A stretch of DNA of 64,000 bases from Polytrichum commune (taxonomy: Eukaryota; Streptophyta; Polytrichopsida; Polytrichales; Polytrichaceae), in contig OX485807.1 of the NCBI GenBank assembly GCA_950295325.1, positions 22,849,666 to 22,913,665 of the forward strand. Reading direction: 5' to 3'. The notes beneath the pieces are model-generated. The model worked only from the letters and a program-made list of their open reading frames with translations. It was not told the DNA's origin and did no database searches. How positions within the stretch are numbered: the stretch's first letter is position 1; each line of letters opens with the position of its first letter. Shown in pieces: positions 10,039-22,544 of this stretch. The position numbers and the translations under genes were made by a program.

Positions 10039-13000
10039 ATGCTTGTGCAGAACAAGCTTGGCAGGGGGCATCGGGACAAAGTCCAGCAGTTCATGAACAT
10101 TGCTGGAGCAAAGTAATCATTCTTCCAACATCTTTCATTGGTTTTGTGTGGGTCATTTTGGATGACGAGTCCTCTTGTTCAAAATCTTCATGTAGTGAAC
10201 ATTCTCACGGTGGGTTGCTAATACGAATATTGTCTTGTGACCATAAACAGAACAGCTAAGGTTTGTAGTTAGGGGTTTCCAAATCAATCTTGCTGCTAAA
10301 TCCCCATTCTTCAATATTAAATATATCGAGTCCGAGGTTTGCGTTGAATTCTCATTTCTCATGGTGCAGTGAGAAAGCTGCCTTAACAGCCTTAAAAGCC
10401 AGCGACTGGAACTTGGAAGGAGCTTTTGAAATATTTTACAATCAGCCGCCGGCCAGACCCATCACAGACCCCCGCTACCTTGAAGAGCTCTACGTGCGAT
10501 ATAAAGGTAGAAGAGAATATCACTCTTGAGTCTTTCATCTCAGGTTTTTCCTCCTAGCTGATATTTATTATCACCTACTTAGTTGTCTTTTGAGTTGTGT
10601 ACGAGCTATTATGGGCTATTATATTTGTTTCATGAGTCATTTGTGGATTTTCTGCCTGATTATTTACTGATGTATGCCATGATGTCTGCTGACGCAGTCA
10701 TGTGATTAAAAGACTTCCTGGCAATGCGTTGACAAACTATCACAGCGCTGAGTGTAACCTGAAATATGAGGTGCATGTTCTGATGGGCTCTATCTGATGT
10801 GTCAGATACATACTCAGATATGATATTGGTCGATGGAGTTTCAGCATTCTGTGATGATTTGCAGGTAGCAACAGCTTTATGAACTTATTATTAGGTCGGA
10901 GTCTGCGTAGGTTTGACTCACACATGTATCCGGTCAATCTATCACCTCAAGTTTTGAATCACTGGCTATTTTGCATATTATTTGCAGTAATTTGAAAGGA
11001 CACATACGACTATGAATGCGATCCTACAGGACTCTGAGGGTGCACGTGTTGGTAGATAGCAGATAGACCTCACTATTTTTTAGACTTGGAAGTTCATGCA
11101 ATAACATAACTGTATGTAGCCTTTTTCTATTCATCAGTGAGCAATTCAATTAACACGCTGGTTGGCATGCAGGTAGATCCTGGAGATGTTGTTATGGTAA
11201 GTCCTCCCTTGTTGTTTGTGCAAACAGTTCCTGCTTCTCAGTAGACACCGAGTCTGTACTTTGGTCACTGTACTTTGCATGTGCATGTGCATTCACAATT
11301 TTTACTGAAGCCCCTTCTATGTGGTTGGCCACTTGCAGCTTGTCATCTCTTGGCATATGAAAGCAGCCACCATGTGTGAGTTCTCTAAGCAGGAGTTTAT
11401 TGGAGGCCTGCAATCCTTAGGGTGAGAGCTATGTAGTGTTTAGCTTTGTCCAATTTTGGAGTGAATATCCTGGTTTGGTGGATGTATGATTATACCAGAT
11501 CACCCTTTCGGAATATATCTTGTTAAAGTACATCTGCAAATATTGGTTTCTTGCACAGAAAACTTGATATTTTAGATTTGATGCATGCAATGTCTAGTAA
11601 TGGCAGTCACAAGGTTGTGCCACCTTGCATCTAATTAGTGTTTATTGACTTTGTGTTTGCATCTGTGTATATATTGTTGTTTCTTGAGAAGAAGCACTGG
11701 ACAAGCTTCATGCGTTGGCAGGAAGAGGTCGATATATCTAATTAAAGCCCGCTGATATTGCAATGGCAGGGCGGATTCAATTGACAAGCTCAAGTATCTC
11801 CTTCCCACACTACGAGCAGAGCTAAAAGATGAACGTATGTTAACTTCTTAGCATTCTCCATTAGCTGAGACACAATTTAGTGGGTATGGCAAGAATTGCC
11901 TCTAGTGGTGGTTGCTGCAGAAAGGATGCATATCAACTTGACAGTAATGATATGATTACACTGAACGTAACATTCATTTTGTAGCTTTTACAACTTTGCA
12001 AACAGGCAACTCTTCTGCAAAAAGCCTATATTGCGCTCTTAAGAGTTATTGCTCTCTGGATTCCAACAAGAATCTTGTAGTGGAAGCTACACCTAATGCA
12101 TTTTGTACTGTTTTTGTGTGCCCTTTTGCTGAACAGACAAGTTCCGGGAGATTTACAATTTTGCTTTTGGTTGGGCAAAAGAAAAGGTCTGTAAGCATAC
12201 GCTCCTCATCATCAAACACCATGTGTTTTACTTTCGGCAACTGTTTTTTAACCCCTCTTTGTTTGTCTTTGGAGGATGCAACAAATCTCTTATTTGCTTT
12301 AACGTGTGTGTGTAGTCTGTCTCTGCATTGATATGACTCTTCTCAAGCTTCTTCTGGAAGTATCATTGATACCCAACATTTATAGGCTATGGAAAGGTGC
12401 GATTCGCTTATTGGACGAGTAACAGTATGACTTGAGCCCTGTCCTGTTTTCTCTTACAGGGCCAAAAATCATTGGCTTTGGATACTGCGTTGGGCATGTG
12501 GAGGCTGTTATTTGCAGAGCGGTCATGGCCTCTTGTGGAGTATTGGTGCCAGTTTCTGCAAGTAAGTTGTTGAGAAAATCATACTGATGCAAATGTAAAC
12601 AGCCTGTAATTTTTGGCAATGGGGATTCTAATTTGTAGGGTTTGTTTTGGCACAGGCTAAGCATAACAAGGCAATTTCAAAGGATACTTGGTCGCAACTT
12701 CTTGAGTTCTCCAGGGTAAGCCTGTGCGCAATAAGCACTTAGGACCTATGCAACTTGGAAAATAACTATGTAACATCCTACTTACCTATGTGAAAATATC
12801 CTTTCATATTATTCTGCTTTGCTTTCATTTTAGAATTGGCCTTGTAGTTTCAGTTACATCATGAGGTGTAACGTGAGCAGAAAATCACCATGACAAGAGA
12901 GATGTATGGAGGTATACGTCATGAAGTTTCTGTAGATTTTCTCCTTTTCTATTTGGTTTACATGTCTTGTTAAATTTCTGCAGGCAACTCATACCTTCGA

Positions 13001-13139
13001 ACAAATTTGCATTCTGTTTGTATGCATGCAGACAATTGATCCTGCAGTTTCGAACTATGATGCAGAAGGGGCTTGGCCATATTTGATTGACGAGTTTGTG
13101 GAATATCTACGGGAAAATGGGGTAGTTCATCCCTGTTAA
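10039..13139 (+). CDS. DCN1-like cullin neddylation co-factor
   Basis: DCN1/DCUN1D proteins promote transfer of NEDD8 (RUB1) from the E2 to cullins, activating cullin-RING ubiquitin ligases. I place conserved coding exons at 10051-10112, 10370-10506, 10806-10864, 11173-11196, 11339-11421, 11770-11834, 12137-12186, 12460-12561, 12656-12715 and 13032-13139 (stop TAA). All have GT..AG borders and matching phase, summing to 750 nt. The product starts with the UBA-like region ([16 protein letters not shown], then [17 protein letters not shown]), followed by the PONY/Cullin-binding domain ([20 protein letters not shown], then [32 protein letters not shown]). At about 250 aa it matches plant family members. 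The start is uncertain: either ATG 10039 reading straight into LVQNKLGRG, or an upstream ATG-only exon, because GCTTGTGCAG before NKLGRG is a good acceptor. Exon 4 is only 24 nt. Confidence 0.9.
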
Positions 13140-14260
13140 GTGTGGTTGCTTGGCAGTGGTTTGCTGTCTTACAATGTCATGGGGGACGGGTTCTCTGGGA
13201 CACCTGATGTAGAAGTGCCAGAGCTTTCTGTACCATTGGAAGGTTGATTAGCTGCAAGCAAGTGCTGGCAGGCTACCTGTAGTGTTGATATATGACTCCT
13301 CTACCTTCAAGTAGAACCAAGCACTGATAAAACCTACAGTGGAGTTTGACAGATTCGTGGTAATAGTTTTCCCAAGAGTGCCTCATCCAGCAACTCTTTC
13401 AGCGAGCTAATATTACAAAATTCTCACAAGAACAGAGCCTGATTGAGGCCATTGAGGTCAGTCCATTTGTGGGTTTGTGAGCCCAATTACAGAGATGTAT
13501 TTGAAGCAAGACTGGAGTTATTTGGGACTTTGCTGCATTGAACTGTACAAAGTCATTTTTCTCTGGTGGCATTGAAAACGCATTACTGCACATGGCATTC
13601 ATGAAGGAGCAGTTTTCTTTCATGTCTTCTTATTTCTGGCTTCCCAACCTCAACGGCATTTACTGGAAAATATTACCAGGGTAGTGAAGATTGGAAGGAT
13701 CTGGTTATTACCTTCCTCATTCAAACCCGGGATGTCAATCATAGGCCTCCACCACTATGTAAGTACAATAGTATGGATATGATAAAGTTTTGGTGGTTAC
13801 ATCTGGGATCAATCAAAGGTAGAGACTTGCCCATTACCAAATCTGGTGTAAAGCAAGTGTGGAACCAAATCTGAGACTTGTGCTGACTTTCCTTGTGTGT
13901 TCATACAGCGTGTTCAAGTTGAGGCATGCACTTCTGGAGCTTCTTGATGCTGTCAGCCATTCTGGTGTGAGATGTGTGCAGAATTATCGAATTGGAGTAG
14001 TCAACAGTTTCCCCTGTAGCAATTAGATTGCTTCAGATCACAATACTCTGAATACTATCTCACTTGGCAAAAGAATGTATTACAGGTCTGGAGCATCTGC
14101 AGTCCATTTCCATTGCAGCTTCAATAGGAAAGAAGGGTATGTGGTCTGTCACTGCAGTTGCACCTCTAAAAGCATGTGCTTGTCATGGGTATGTTTTGTG
14201 AAGTGGGTTTTTGTCATCCCTCCAATGAACAGAGCTCGCAAAGATGAAAGAAAGCTGATG
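13140..14260 (+). other. Probable 3' UTR/downstream of DCN1-like gene
   Basis: No coding similarity. The sequence directly follows the stop codon and contains only small chance frames. The UTR end cannot be set from sequence. Confidence 0.35.
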
Positions 14261-15980
14261 TAAATTGGAGAAATTGTAATTTTTTGTCAGGGATTGTTGT
14301 GGAAGAGTAATTGTAAAAGCTAACTAGAAATTCTGTGTTAAAGTAAATGCCCATTTCTATTAACGATTTTGTTAGATTTGACATGACAGAAGTCCAAAAT
14401 CTTGAACTATCCTGGTTTCTCTGAAGAAAAGAAACTTGATGAGAGAAACATTGTCTGTTAGTGGACTTGACCCAGTCTACTGTATTTCCCAACTTCCCAT
14501 GAACAGCTTCTTGGTGGGGTCATTAATGACATGCAACTGGTACATGCGGTTGATCAAGATATTTGCTGAGATGGTTTATATCTTGTCAGATACGATTTGA
14601 CAACTCTTTGAGATTTCTAACCTCCATATCATTTGATCTAAAGTATGTGTACCAAAACCAACACAATGTACCACAATCATAGATTTAGAGGGTTCAAACG
14701 TATGACGGGAGTACATTTTTGTTCAGTGTTGGTTGAGGGTGTACATACTTTACTCTAATTGGAGATTATAGAGTACACCTATATTACCTTGTCCGTTGAA
14801 GCACATGCGTATTTTGTCTTGGTACAGTGTACTTGCTCCCACTTGTGATGGATGGGACAAGTTAAGGTAAGCGGTCCTTAAAGCGTCACTAACCTAATGG
14901 TGACATCTATATTTCATCCTTAAAAGTATTGACAAGTGGGTGTGATGGTACATAAAGTAAGAAAAAGTTAAAAGTCACTAATCATATGTAGTCCCACTTG
15001 GCCAATCATAGTGGTGGTGTAAGAAGGATGCAAGAATTGTTTAAGAAGAGCTTCAACTTTGATCAATGACAATGGCTATAGTAGAATCTACTCGCTCAAC
15101 GAGGCATTGTAAGAATTGTTCAACAAAAGATGAACAACATCCTCAAATCATAAGATAGACACACCCAATTTTGAGGGGCCCACTTGATACTGAGCTTTAG
15201 GGAATGGCAATGTCTAGCTTACAAGATTCTCACGTATTATAAGGTTGATTTTGTGATGGTTTTCACATGACCATAGGACATGAGCAAACCCCCTATGTGA
15301 TGTCAAAAGACTCAATGATGTAGTGCACTTTGACAATTTATAGGTGCTACATAATAACTATTGTTTGATGGGCATGTTTGTGATCCATTTGCTAACACAG
15401 ATTGATTTGTTTGCAAATTTTCAAGAAGATTAAGAAATCTGAATTCAACAAAAACCATGGGGGACTTGCTTACCTTAAGTGGAAGTGAACTATATACCAT
15501 ACTGATTGTTTAATATGTTGTTGCTTCAAGTTTGTAAAATAAGGGTGTGACCACATGTTATACACCAAGTGGTTGTAGCCAAATGTGTTAAATCATGTTA
15601 TTTGGTTTAGGAAAGTAGCCCCTATATATGCTCCACATATTGTACACCAGTCACTAACATCAAGGGGTGTTAAACCATGTTACTTTGCTCTAAAGGCTGA
15701 CTGTTCTATATTCTTCACATGTTTACTTTATGAGCGCTTCAAGTTGTGGGTTTTATGATCATAACTGTAGGTTAAAACAATACATAAGGCTTTATTTAGA
15801 AATTGAAGCTAAGAGTGTGAGATAATAAACCCCATTTTGTCAACCGGTTGTGAGATATTAAAGGATGATTCCTATTAAGAGGAGTTGAAACTCTCCTTAA
15901 CTATATGTTGCAAATTTGAAGGTGTTGTAGAGTTTGAAGGGGAGAACACATAGAGATCTTGTGTGTCTATGTGAGACTAT
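14260..15980. other. Intergenic, no gene recognised
   Basis: AT-rich, with short frames only. It ends where the minus-strand LINE remnant begins. Confidence 0.5.
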
Positions 15981-16210
15981 GTGTCTATGTGTCAATGAGT
16001 TGAACTGTGAGTGTGGGGGAAGGTGATATAGGTGTTTGTGTTTGATGTGGGGCTTCAATTATGCATAGGATATCCGGTCTTAATTTGGCTTGGCATTGGC
16101 ATGTGATATGTGTGCATGTGCATTTAAGGAGCCACTCCGGGATTGTACGTTTAGGTGGTGTGTTGTTAAGGCGGCATGCATTGGTCACTGTGAAGAACCG
16201 GGTGTTTTTG

Positions 16211-16456
16211 GGCCGGGGATTCGTGGCACTCAAGTAAAATCATCCGTGCGGATGAAAAAAATACAGGAATCATCTAAATGGCTATTTTTGGGCAATTTGA
16301 TTCCGGGAATAGAGTCAAAGGCCCCGAATTAGTCTAGTGACATCACATTCGAATGAATCGGCCCTCAACCCCATAGGGGGGCTTTTTTTATTGGAGCAAC
16401 TTCATCCATGATATCTTGGATGGATGATTTTACTTGAGTGCCACGAATCCCCAGCC
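16211..16456. mobile_element. MULE-type MITE (246 bp, 9-bp TSD) inside a LINE
   Basis: Terminal inverted repeats of about 35 bp start GGC[C/T]GGGGATTCGTGG at both ends, continue through CACTCAAGTAAAATCATCC and differ at one position. The flanks are an exact 9-bp duplication, GTGTTTTTG, at 16202-16210 and 16457-16465. A 9-bp target duplication with long inverted repeats is the signature of Mutator-like elements. The 246-bp length leaves no room for a transposase, so it is non-autonomous. It lies inside the minus-strand LINE remnant and is younger than it. Confidence 0.88.
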
Positions 16457-17661
16457 GTGTTTTTGTGGCTCGTAATGTCAAGGTAATGAGATGTACCGCT
16501 TTGTTGTGTCGTGCGATTCTTAGGCCTTTTAAGTATGGGTGTTCATATGTTGATAGGAGGTGGGGCCATGTGTCTCTGTCGTTGCGATGACAGAGTGTGC
16601 AATTGAGGTTTTGGTGTGTGAGGGGCCAGAAGATATTTTTCTTGTATTTACCCATGTATTGTGCGTATCTAAATTCTAATATTTGGGTGATTTGGGCATC
16701 TGTCACATCTTCGTTTTTTCCAAAAGTGGTTGGATAATTTTTGGTTTATTTGAGTGTTTGATAGCCACTTGTCCACGTAAGGGGATTTAGTTTTGGCTAT
16801 TCCAATTTTGTGGATTTTGTGTTCTTTTGTATGAATGTGTGTAGATTACAAATAGCTCCATCATGTGTGGCCATTGGGCAACTTGCTAGCCAATAGGGTG
16901 TGCGCCGTGTGTATGTGTGGGGTGTTGGTTGATTTTTCTATAAGTGTTCCTTTGTTGGCTAGTGTGTCAACGAAGGAACTTGAGTGCGCGTGTACTTTAT
17001 GGATGTGAATTGTATGTGGGGTCCAATATATATGGTGTACAATGGTTGCTATTAGTAGTTTGTTGGGGTGGTGGTGTTGTGATGTCGGATGTTGTATGTG
17101 ATTGTTGATTAAGTATATGCTATTTAAGCTGTCTATGAATATGCGCATGTCTATTTGGTTGGTTTGTGTGGTTTTGATGGCAATGAATATTGCAAGGTTC
17201 AACGCGTAGGATGTTTTGGTAGCCTTGGAGTCACTTTGCTATTTGGATGTTGTTGCTGAGGTTGTAGACTCCTCATCTTGCTGTATTGCCCTCTATTTGT
17301 CTTTTGGCATTTTTGGTGGGTGGGATGAAGGAGCCATATGTGTATATGCATTATTGTGGGTGGTATTTAAGGGGGTGAGTGTGGTAATGTTTGCCTGGTA
17401 GGGGTGTCGTAGGGGCGTTTATGGGGGTGGGGGTCCTTGTTTTGGGGGTGTCTTTCCATGCTTTGGAGGTTTTAACGCGGTAGTTTGTGGGGGTGGAATT
17501 AATGGGGTACGTGTCTATATGTATGTTGGTTATGTGCTTTAGGATTTGTAGGTTTGTTGTGGGGTTTACTTGATTATGCGTGCATATTATGGATGTTAAG
17601 GATGGTTCTACGCATTTATAATATTTAGGCCATTATGGTGTGGGATCGTAATATATAGCAT

Positions 17662-17674
17662 GGGGGGGGGGGGG
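17662..17674. repeat. Poly-G run
   Basis: A run of about 13 G inside the LINE remnant; its length is prone to assembly error. Confidence 0.8.
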
Positions 17675-18244
17675 TGGTCGCTAGTATGTGTATGTTTGCG
17701 TTTGTGGTGATTGGGAGTTGTTGTGGTGTCCAGTTGTTGTGGTTGACGATTAGTATGATAATTGTGTGGGTGTCTTCTTTGGATGCAATTCTAGCCCAAT
17801 TGATGGTTTCCATGGCCATGTTTTGGTCAGTGGGGTATGCTAGGCCTACACCATTCCATCTAGAGGATTTTGCTTGGCCCAAGGAGCCGAATATTACATC
17901 CTAGTTGTGGGGTGAATTAGATTGCATGAGTTGAATAAGGCAAGTGAGTGGGGAGGAGTAGTATGAATGTGTTATTTTAAAGGAGTTTATTAATACTCTG
18001 GTAATGTTCGGGTGTAATGTATGGTGGTTGTTGGTGGGCAATATGCTTTAAATTTTGGTTTTTTCTTGGGGAGTATGGTTATGTATCTTTGTATTAGCCA
18101 TAGGATTTCGGTTTCGAAGTCTTGTGGTGGGGGTTGTAGGAAGTTGCTTAGGTGTGGGAGGTTATTGTAGGAGTATCAGTTCCATACCAATGTAGTCTGT
18201 TGGTGGTGATGGTGACCATGTAGTTTCCACCTCGATCGTGTATG

Positions 18245-18652
18245 CACGGGGAGGTCACTTCATTGTCAAGTTGACACCACGTGCGGACAAAGTTTGCTAC
18301 CCCTATATTACATGGCATATATAATTTTAAAATTTATGATATTTTTTCTACAAATACATAACCATTGATAGTATCTTTTGTATATATTTTTGAAATTATT
18401 AGTCATCTTTATTTTTTTAGTAATTGTTTTAGTTCAATTCTATGTCATTCTAGTTAGAAACGGTATGTTTTATGAAAAAAAAATCATCAAATTTAGTTAC
18501 CACTTTTAATTATGTCATAGGTACTGTGTATATCTACTCATGAAAAAAATTTGATAAAAATTTGACCCATTTTGGTGGTGCAACTTACCAAAAGAAGATA
18601 TTTTTTTGGTCGCACGCGGTGTTCAACTTGACAATGGAGTGATCCCCCCGTG
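18245..18652. mobile_element. Non-autonomous DNA transposon, CACGGG ends, 8-bp TSD
   Basis: The ends are imperfect inverted repeats of about 45 bp: CACGGGGAGGTCACTTCATT... on the left, CACGGGGGGATCACTCCATT... on the complement of the right. Both continue into GTCAAGTTGA and then a CACCACGTGCGG/CACCGCGTGCG block. The flanks are a perfect 8-bp duplication, CGTGTATG, at 18237-18244 and 18653-18660. The 408-bp element has a very AT-rich interior without coding capacity. An 8-bp duplication and CA..TG ends fit the hAT superfamily, or P-like elements. The ends match those of the element at 36194-36746. Confidence 0.85.
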
Positions 18653-18659
18653 CGTGTAT

Positions 18660-20250
18660 GTGGGATTCTAAGGCTTATATTTGTATGGTTGGTTTATTTA
18701 CTAGAACGTCTTTATCCAGGTTGCATTCTTGTGTGGATATTTTGAGGTTGGTGATTTTTCGGGGGAGGGGGGATGTATGAATTTGTTATCTTTTGTTTGG
18801 GTATGGTTGAGGTATGTAGCGTAGGCTTGGTTGGTTTTGTGTTTTAGAGTTTCCATATGATATTGTGTGTTTCATACATCTAATACCTTATGGCCACCCA
18901 AGAACCCACAAATTCCTATGCATCTCACTTACCGGTAATGTTCCCAAACTTGAAACAACATTGCTTCCACCTCATACCAAGACTTAGCCACATATCTTTA
19001 TACCCCATCCTCTTCACACAACTCCTTGAAAACTAATTTCTATGGCCTCCCTACTAATGCATGCATCAAACCTCTACATGTCCTCTTGCCTAGCAAGATA
19101 GTCATGATTAGGCAAAATAGTGAAAGCCCTTTCTACACTATTCTAATCCCCCACCAAAAAGCCAATTAAAAAAATTCCTCAAAAAACTAGTCACATTCAA
19201 CATCATTGCCCTATTGCAACTACCAGACCCCACTTTACTACCTTCATCCCAACTCCCCCACTTAAAATACAACCAATGACACAACATATCTAGGTGTACC
19301 CCCATTACAAAGATATCAACCTTCAAATCAATACAGAGAAAAAAAAAACAAATGGGGTGCCAAGAAACACACAATCAACCTCAAATGCCATTGGATCATG
19401 TCCCACATCACACATACAAAGTGGATTCCCCACATATATGTCCATAACCCCAATACCAACCTGTTTGATCATAACCCACTTCTTGTCACCAAATTCGTAG
19501 AACAAACTAAAAAACAAGCTCTAAAAATGAAACCCCTAGATCGTAACCCCACAATCCAAGGATTGTAGAATTGTCCGCCCTAACCTCAACATTCCACATG
19601 TCACCATACAAACCCAAGAATGCAATTTAAACAAAATCATTATATTCATTAATTAGAGACTTTAGAAAGTCTCAAAATAAATGTAAATGGTTTAATATCT
19701 AGTTCAATTTCTTGTTGTGATGGCATGTATTTGTGCCAAATTGGTTAGTGCCGCCCATGCAAATCACTTTGTTAAGTCACATTGAATATGTTTTTTTGTG
19801 TTTTTCTTGTTCTTTATTTGAAAAACTACGTCCTTAAATAGTCTCAAAATCATGAAAAAGTCTCTGATTACCGAATATAGTGATCAATGACATCACTGCA
19901 ACCAAACCCACCATACAACTCCACCCATCACTTGCACAAATGCACAACCATGTAGGAAACTATCAAGCAACCATCGCACTTGAAAGATTGACATGACTAT
20001 GGGACAAATAATCAACATATACCACCACAAATACATGCACTCTCTCTCCACCGATGCAAGACTTCGCCACGGAAGTCTTCCTGCTATCAATGGATATATT
20101 AAAAACCTCCACCCCCCCCCCCCAACACATAACCATCATTCCCTCCCAACAAAAATCTTGGATAACCTCACCAACATCTTCCAACTCACATACTCTTATT
20201 TTTCTGGTCCACATGCTCCATCAACTTCACACAATATCACTCTCCTCATG
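18660..20250. other. Repeat-derived sequence, no intact gene
   Basis: Plus-strand frames between about 18890 and 20250 are rich in Pro, His and Thr and broken by stops, like the LINE remnant downstream. They may be its more decayed 5' part, but I find no reverse-transcriptase motif to prove it. Confidence 0.4.
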
Positions 20251-22305
20251 ACAGAGACATTACCTTTAGTTCACTAGGCCCCCTATCTATTCTAACCAAT
20301 GTTGTGGGCAAGGCCTTGCATGTGTACTAGACATAGACCATGTCCCAAAACCAATAAAATGGGCCCAACTAGCGGCCTAATCAAGCCCACACTCAACCAA
20401 GATATCAATCATTAACCACAATGATTGGACTCGCTACACATTTAACCCACTCCAACAAACATATATAACTCCAATTATCACAACACCCCCACTTACAACA
20501 AAATACCCTACCCCTTCATTGACCAATACTATGAAGCCAAAGAACCTTGCCTTTCCTCTATCATAAATATCTCACTTAACTACAATCAAACAAACATAAT
20601 GAATTTCCTACAAATCCTCCCACCAATTACCAAGCAAACAAGAACTACATACCCCAACACCCACACCTACCAAAAATCACACCCTAATCACTAGAATCCC
20701 CAAAGCCTGGCATTACACCACACCACCACCACCCCCTCACCCTCACAAACACAACATACGCCAATGCCACCAAGACTCACATTCGTATACCTCCTCAGAT
20801 CCCCCTCCCACAAGTCATACTACACAAATGGCTCATTCATTCCCCTAACATAGATGGCACCGGCAACATAGGATGTTCCAGAGTCTACAACGGTGCACTA
20901 CAATGACAAACAATTGTCAAATTACCTAGGTACCCAAATATCTTCAGAGTAGAGCTCTATGCACTACTATTTGCAATTAAACGCATCAAGGCACTCACCA
21001 CTGATACATTTATATTCACATATAGCCTCGACAACATATACATGTTACTCAACCACATCTGCCACCCTTCTTCTTGACATAACCACATGAAAAATCTTCT
21101 AATTCACACAATATGAATGTTGTTAAAACCTCGTCACACAACATCAAACAACATCACCATCAAAAAATGATGAGCCCACACAAATATCATAGGCAATGAC
21201 AAAACAAACAAACTCACTAAGAAAGGGGCACTAGAACCCCAAATTGTTGAAACCCCCCATTCTATCTTATTAGACACCAAACACCATTTTAGCCTTCCAC
21301 ACTCCCCCCCCCCCCCTCTTTTGAACCAACATGATGGCTTGGTTAGGAACCTAAAAGGCTTTATAGAAAAAGAATACAAAATAACCCTCATATCACTAGC
21401 CAAAAAAACCATTCCCAACGTAAGCAATGGCTATTCACTAAAGACCTCCACCCAAAATGTTCTAATCTCTTTTGGGATGCTTCATTCCAAACACCATTTT
21501 AGCCTTCCACACTCCCCCCCCCCCCTCTTTTGAACCAACATGATGGCTTGGTTAGGAACCTAAAAGGCTTTATAGAAAAAGAATACAAAATAACCCTCAT
21601 ATCACTAACCAAAAAAACCATTCCCAACGTAAGCAATGGCTATCCACTAAAGACCTCCACCCAAAATGTTCTAATCTCTTTTGGGATGCCCATGCCAATT
21701 ATCAATGCCCAAATCACCCAAGTCCTAAAGTTTTGATAGGACAACTTGGGGAACTACCAGAAAAAAAAAACATGTTCTTAAACAAGACATCTCCCCACTA
21801 TGTAACCTATGCCCACTTAAACAAGATGACAATCATCTCCACCTACTATCATGTTGCACAAATAAACACATAAATAACTTCCACACTAACTCACACAACA
21901 AGGCAGTGCATGCACTAGTTAATACCCTCTTTGCCCAAAATATAACAAGATGCTTCACACTTATAAAAGTTGGAAAATTCCACAACATGATATCAAACAA
22001 TACCATACCATACCATACCATCAAGGCTCCTCCCATGCACATCAAGGCAGATGTTTAGCCAAATTGTGCCTGGACACACTACACATACAAGGCACTACAC
22101 CCGTAGATCAACCTCCGTGCACACCTAACCCAAATCTAAGAATACAAAATTCTGAGTTCACGTATTGCAATGACAAATCCCCACAAGAAGCTGCCACAAG
22201 AAAACTAGACAAATATGACATTCTTCAACCACTTCAACAAGGATGGATGGTGCTACTCCCACAAATCATCACTATAGACATCAGAGATTCCATCCACACC
22301 GACGC
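20250..22305 (+). mobile_element. Decayed LINE remnant with internal 210-bp duplication
   Basis: Collinear with the other two LINE copies. At about 20280-20480 is the linker (KPIKWAQLAA, NHNDWTRYTF), near 20820-21080 an RNase H relic (ILHKWLIHSPNIDGTGNIGC, VELYALLFAIKRIK), at 21700-21730 NAQITQVLKF, at 21795-21960 a zinc-knuckle region (LCNLCPLKQDDNHLHLLSCC, HNKAVHALVNTLF), and at 22140-22290 the C-terminal FTYCND...QGWMVLLPQIITI region. Many stops and frameshifts make it non-functional. A CACGGG-family fragment joins at 22306. Confidence 0.75.
21281..21690 (+). repeat. 210-bp tandem duplication in the LINE
   Basis: The copies begin at 21281 and 21491 with ACACCATTTTAGCCTTCCAC, then a C run and CTCTTTTGAACCAACATGATG. 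They differ at only a few positions (for example CTAGCC/CTAACC, TATTCACT/TATCCACT) and by C-run length. This indicates a duplication much younger than the LINE's own decay. Confidence 0.92.
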
Positions 22306-22540
22306 CATGGGTGGGTCACTTAGTGCATTTTACAAATGACGTGCAATATAATATAGGGAGGATTAAATTTATTTGGAATAAGAATTATAAATGAATTACA
22401 AATAATGAAGGGTCCATTAAAAATAGACAATCCCACTATAAGTAATGTAGATAGGTGTAAAATGTGGGCCATTACCGTTTAGTAGAACTAATATTAGGGT
22501 TGAAGTTTAGGATCCTAGGGTTTATGTTTAGTATGATTTG
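22306..22540. mobile_element. Partial CACGGG-family element
   Basis: It begins CATGGGTGGGTCACTTAGTG and follows the complement of 36746-36500 for about 230 bp, including 'taatatagggaggattaaa', 'aataatgaagggtccattaaa' and 'gatcctag'. Similarity then stops and no right-hand inverted repeat is visible, so the copy is truncated or its other half is lost. Confidence 0.7.
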
Positions 22541-22544
22541 TTTG

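Larger units (their letters stand above)
15985..17900 (-). mobile_element. Decayed LINE remnant (RNase H and zinc-knuckle part)
   Basis: Reading the minus strand, a linker region at 17882-17625 (SSRWNGVGLAYPTDQNMAME, NHNNWTPQQLP) is followed by RNase H pieces at 17202-16861 (MRIFIDSLNSIYLINNHIQH, HIHKVHAHSSSFVDTLANKG), a zinc-knuckle region at 16706-16457 (CTLCHRNDRDTWPHLLSTYEHPY), and after an interruption LLKCTCTHITCQCQAKLRPDILCII at 16140-16040. Order and motifs parallel the LINE at 2759-4731. Several frameshifts show it is dead. It lacks the C-terminal GWxVxPL region seen in the other copies and is interrupted by a MULE-type MITE. Confidence 0.8.

Noticed and set aside
11996-12331. 111-codon plus-strand frame in the DCN1 locus
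   Set aside because: It spans an intron and runs in another frame than the conserved exon 12137-12186.
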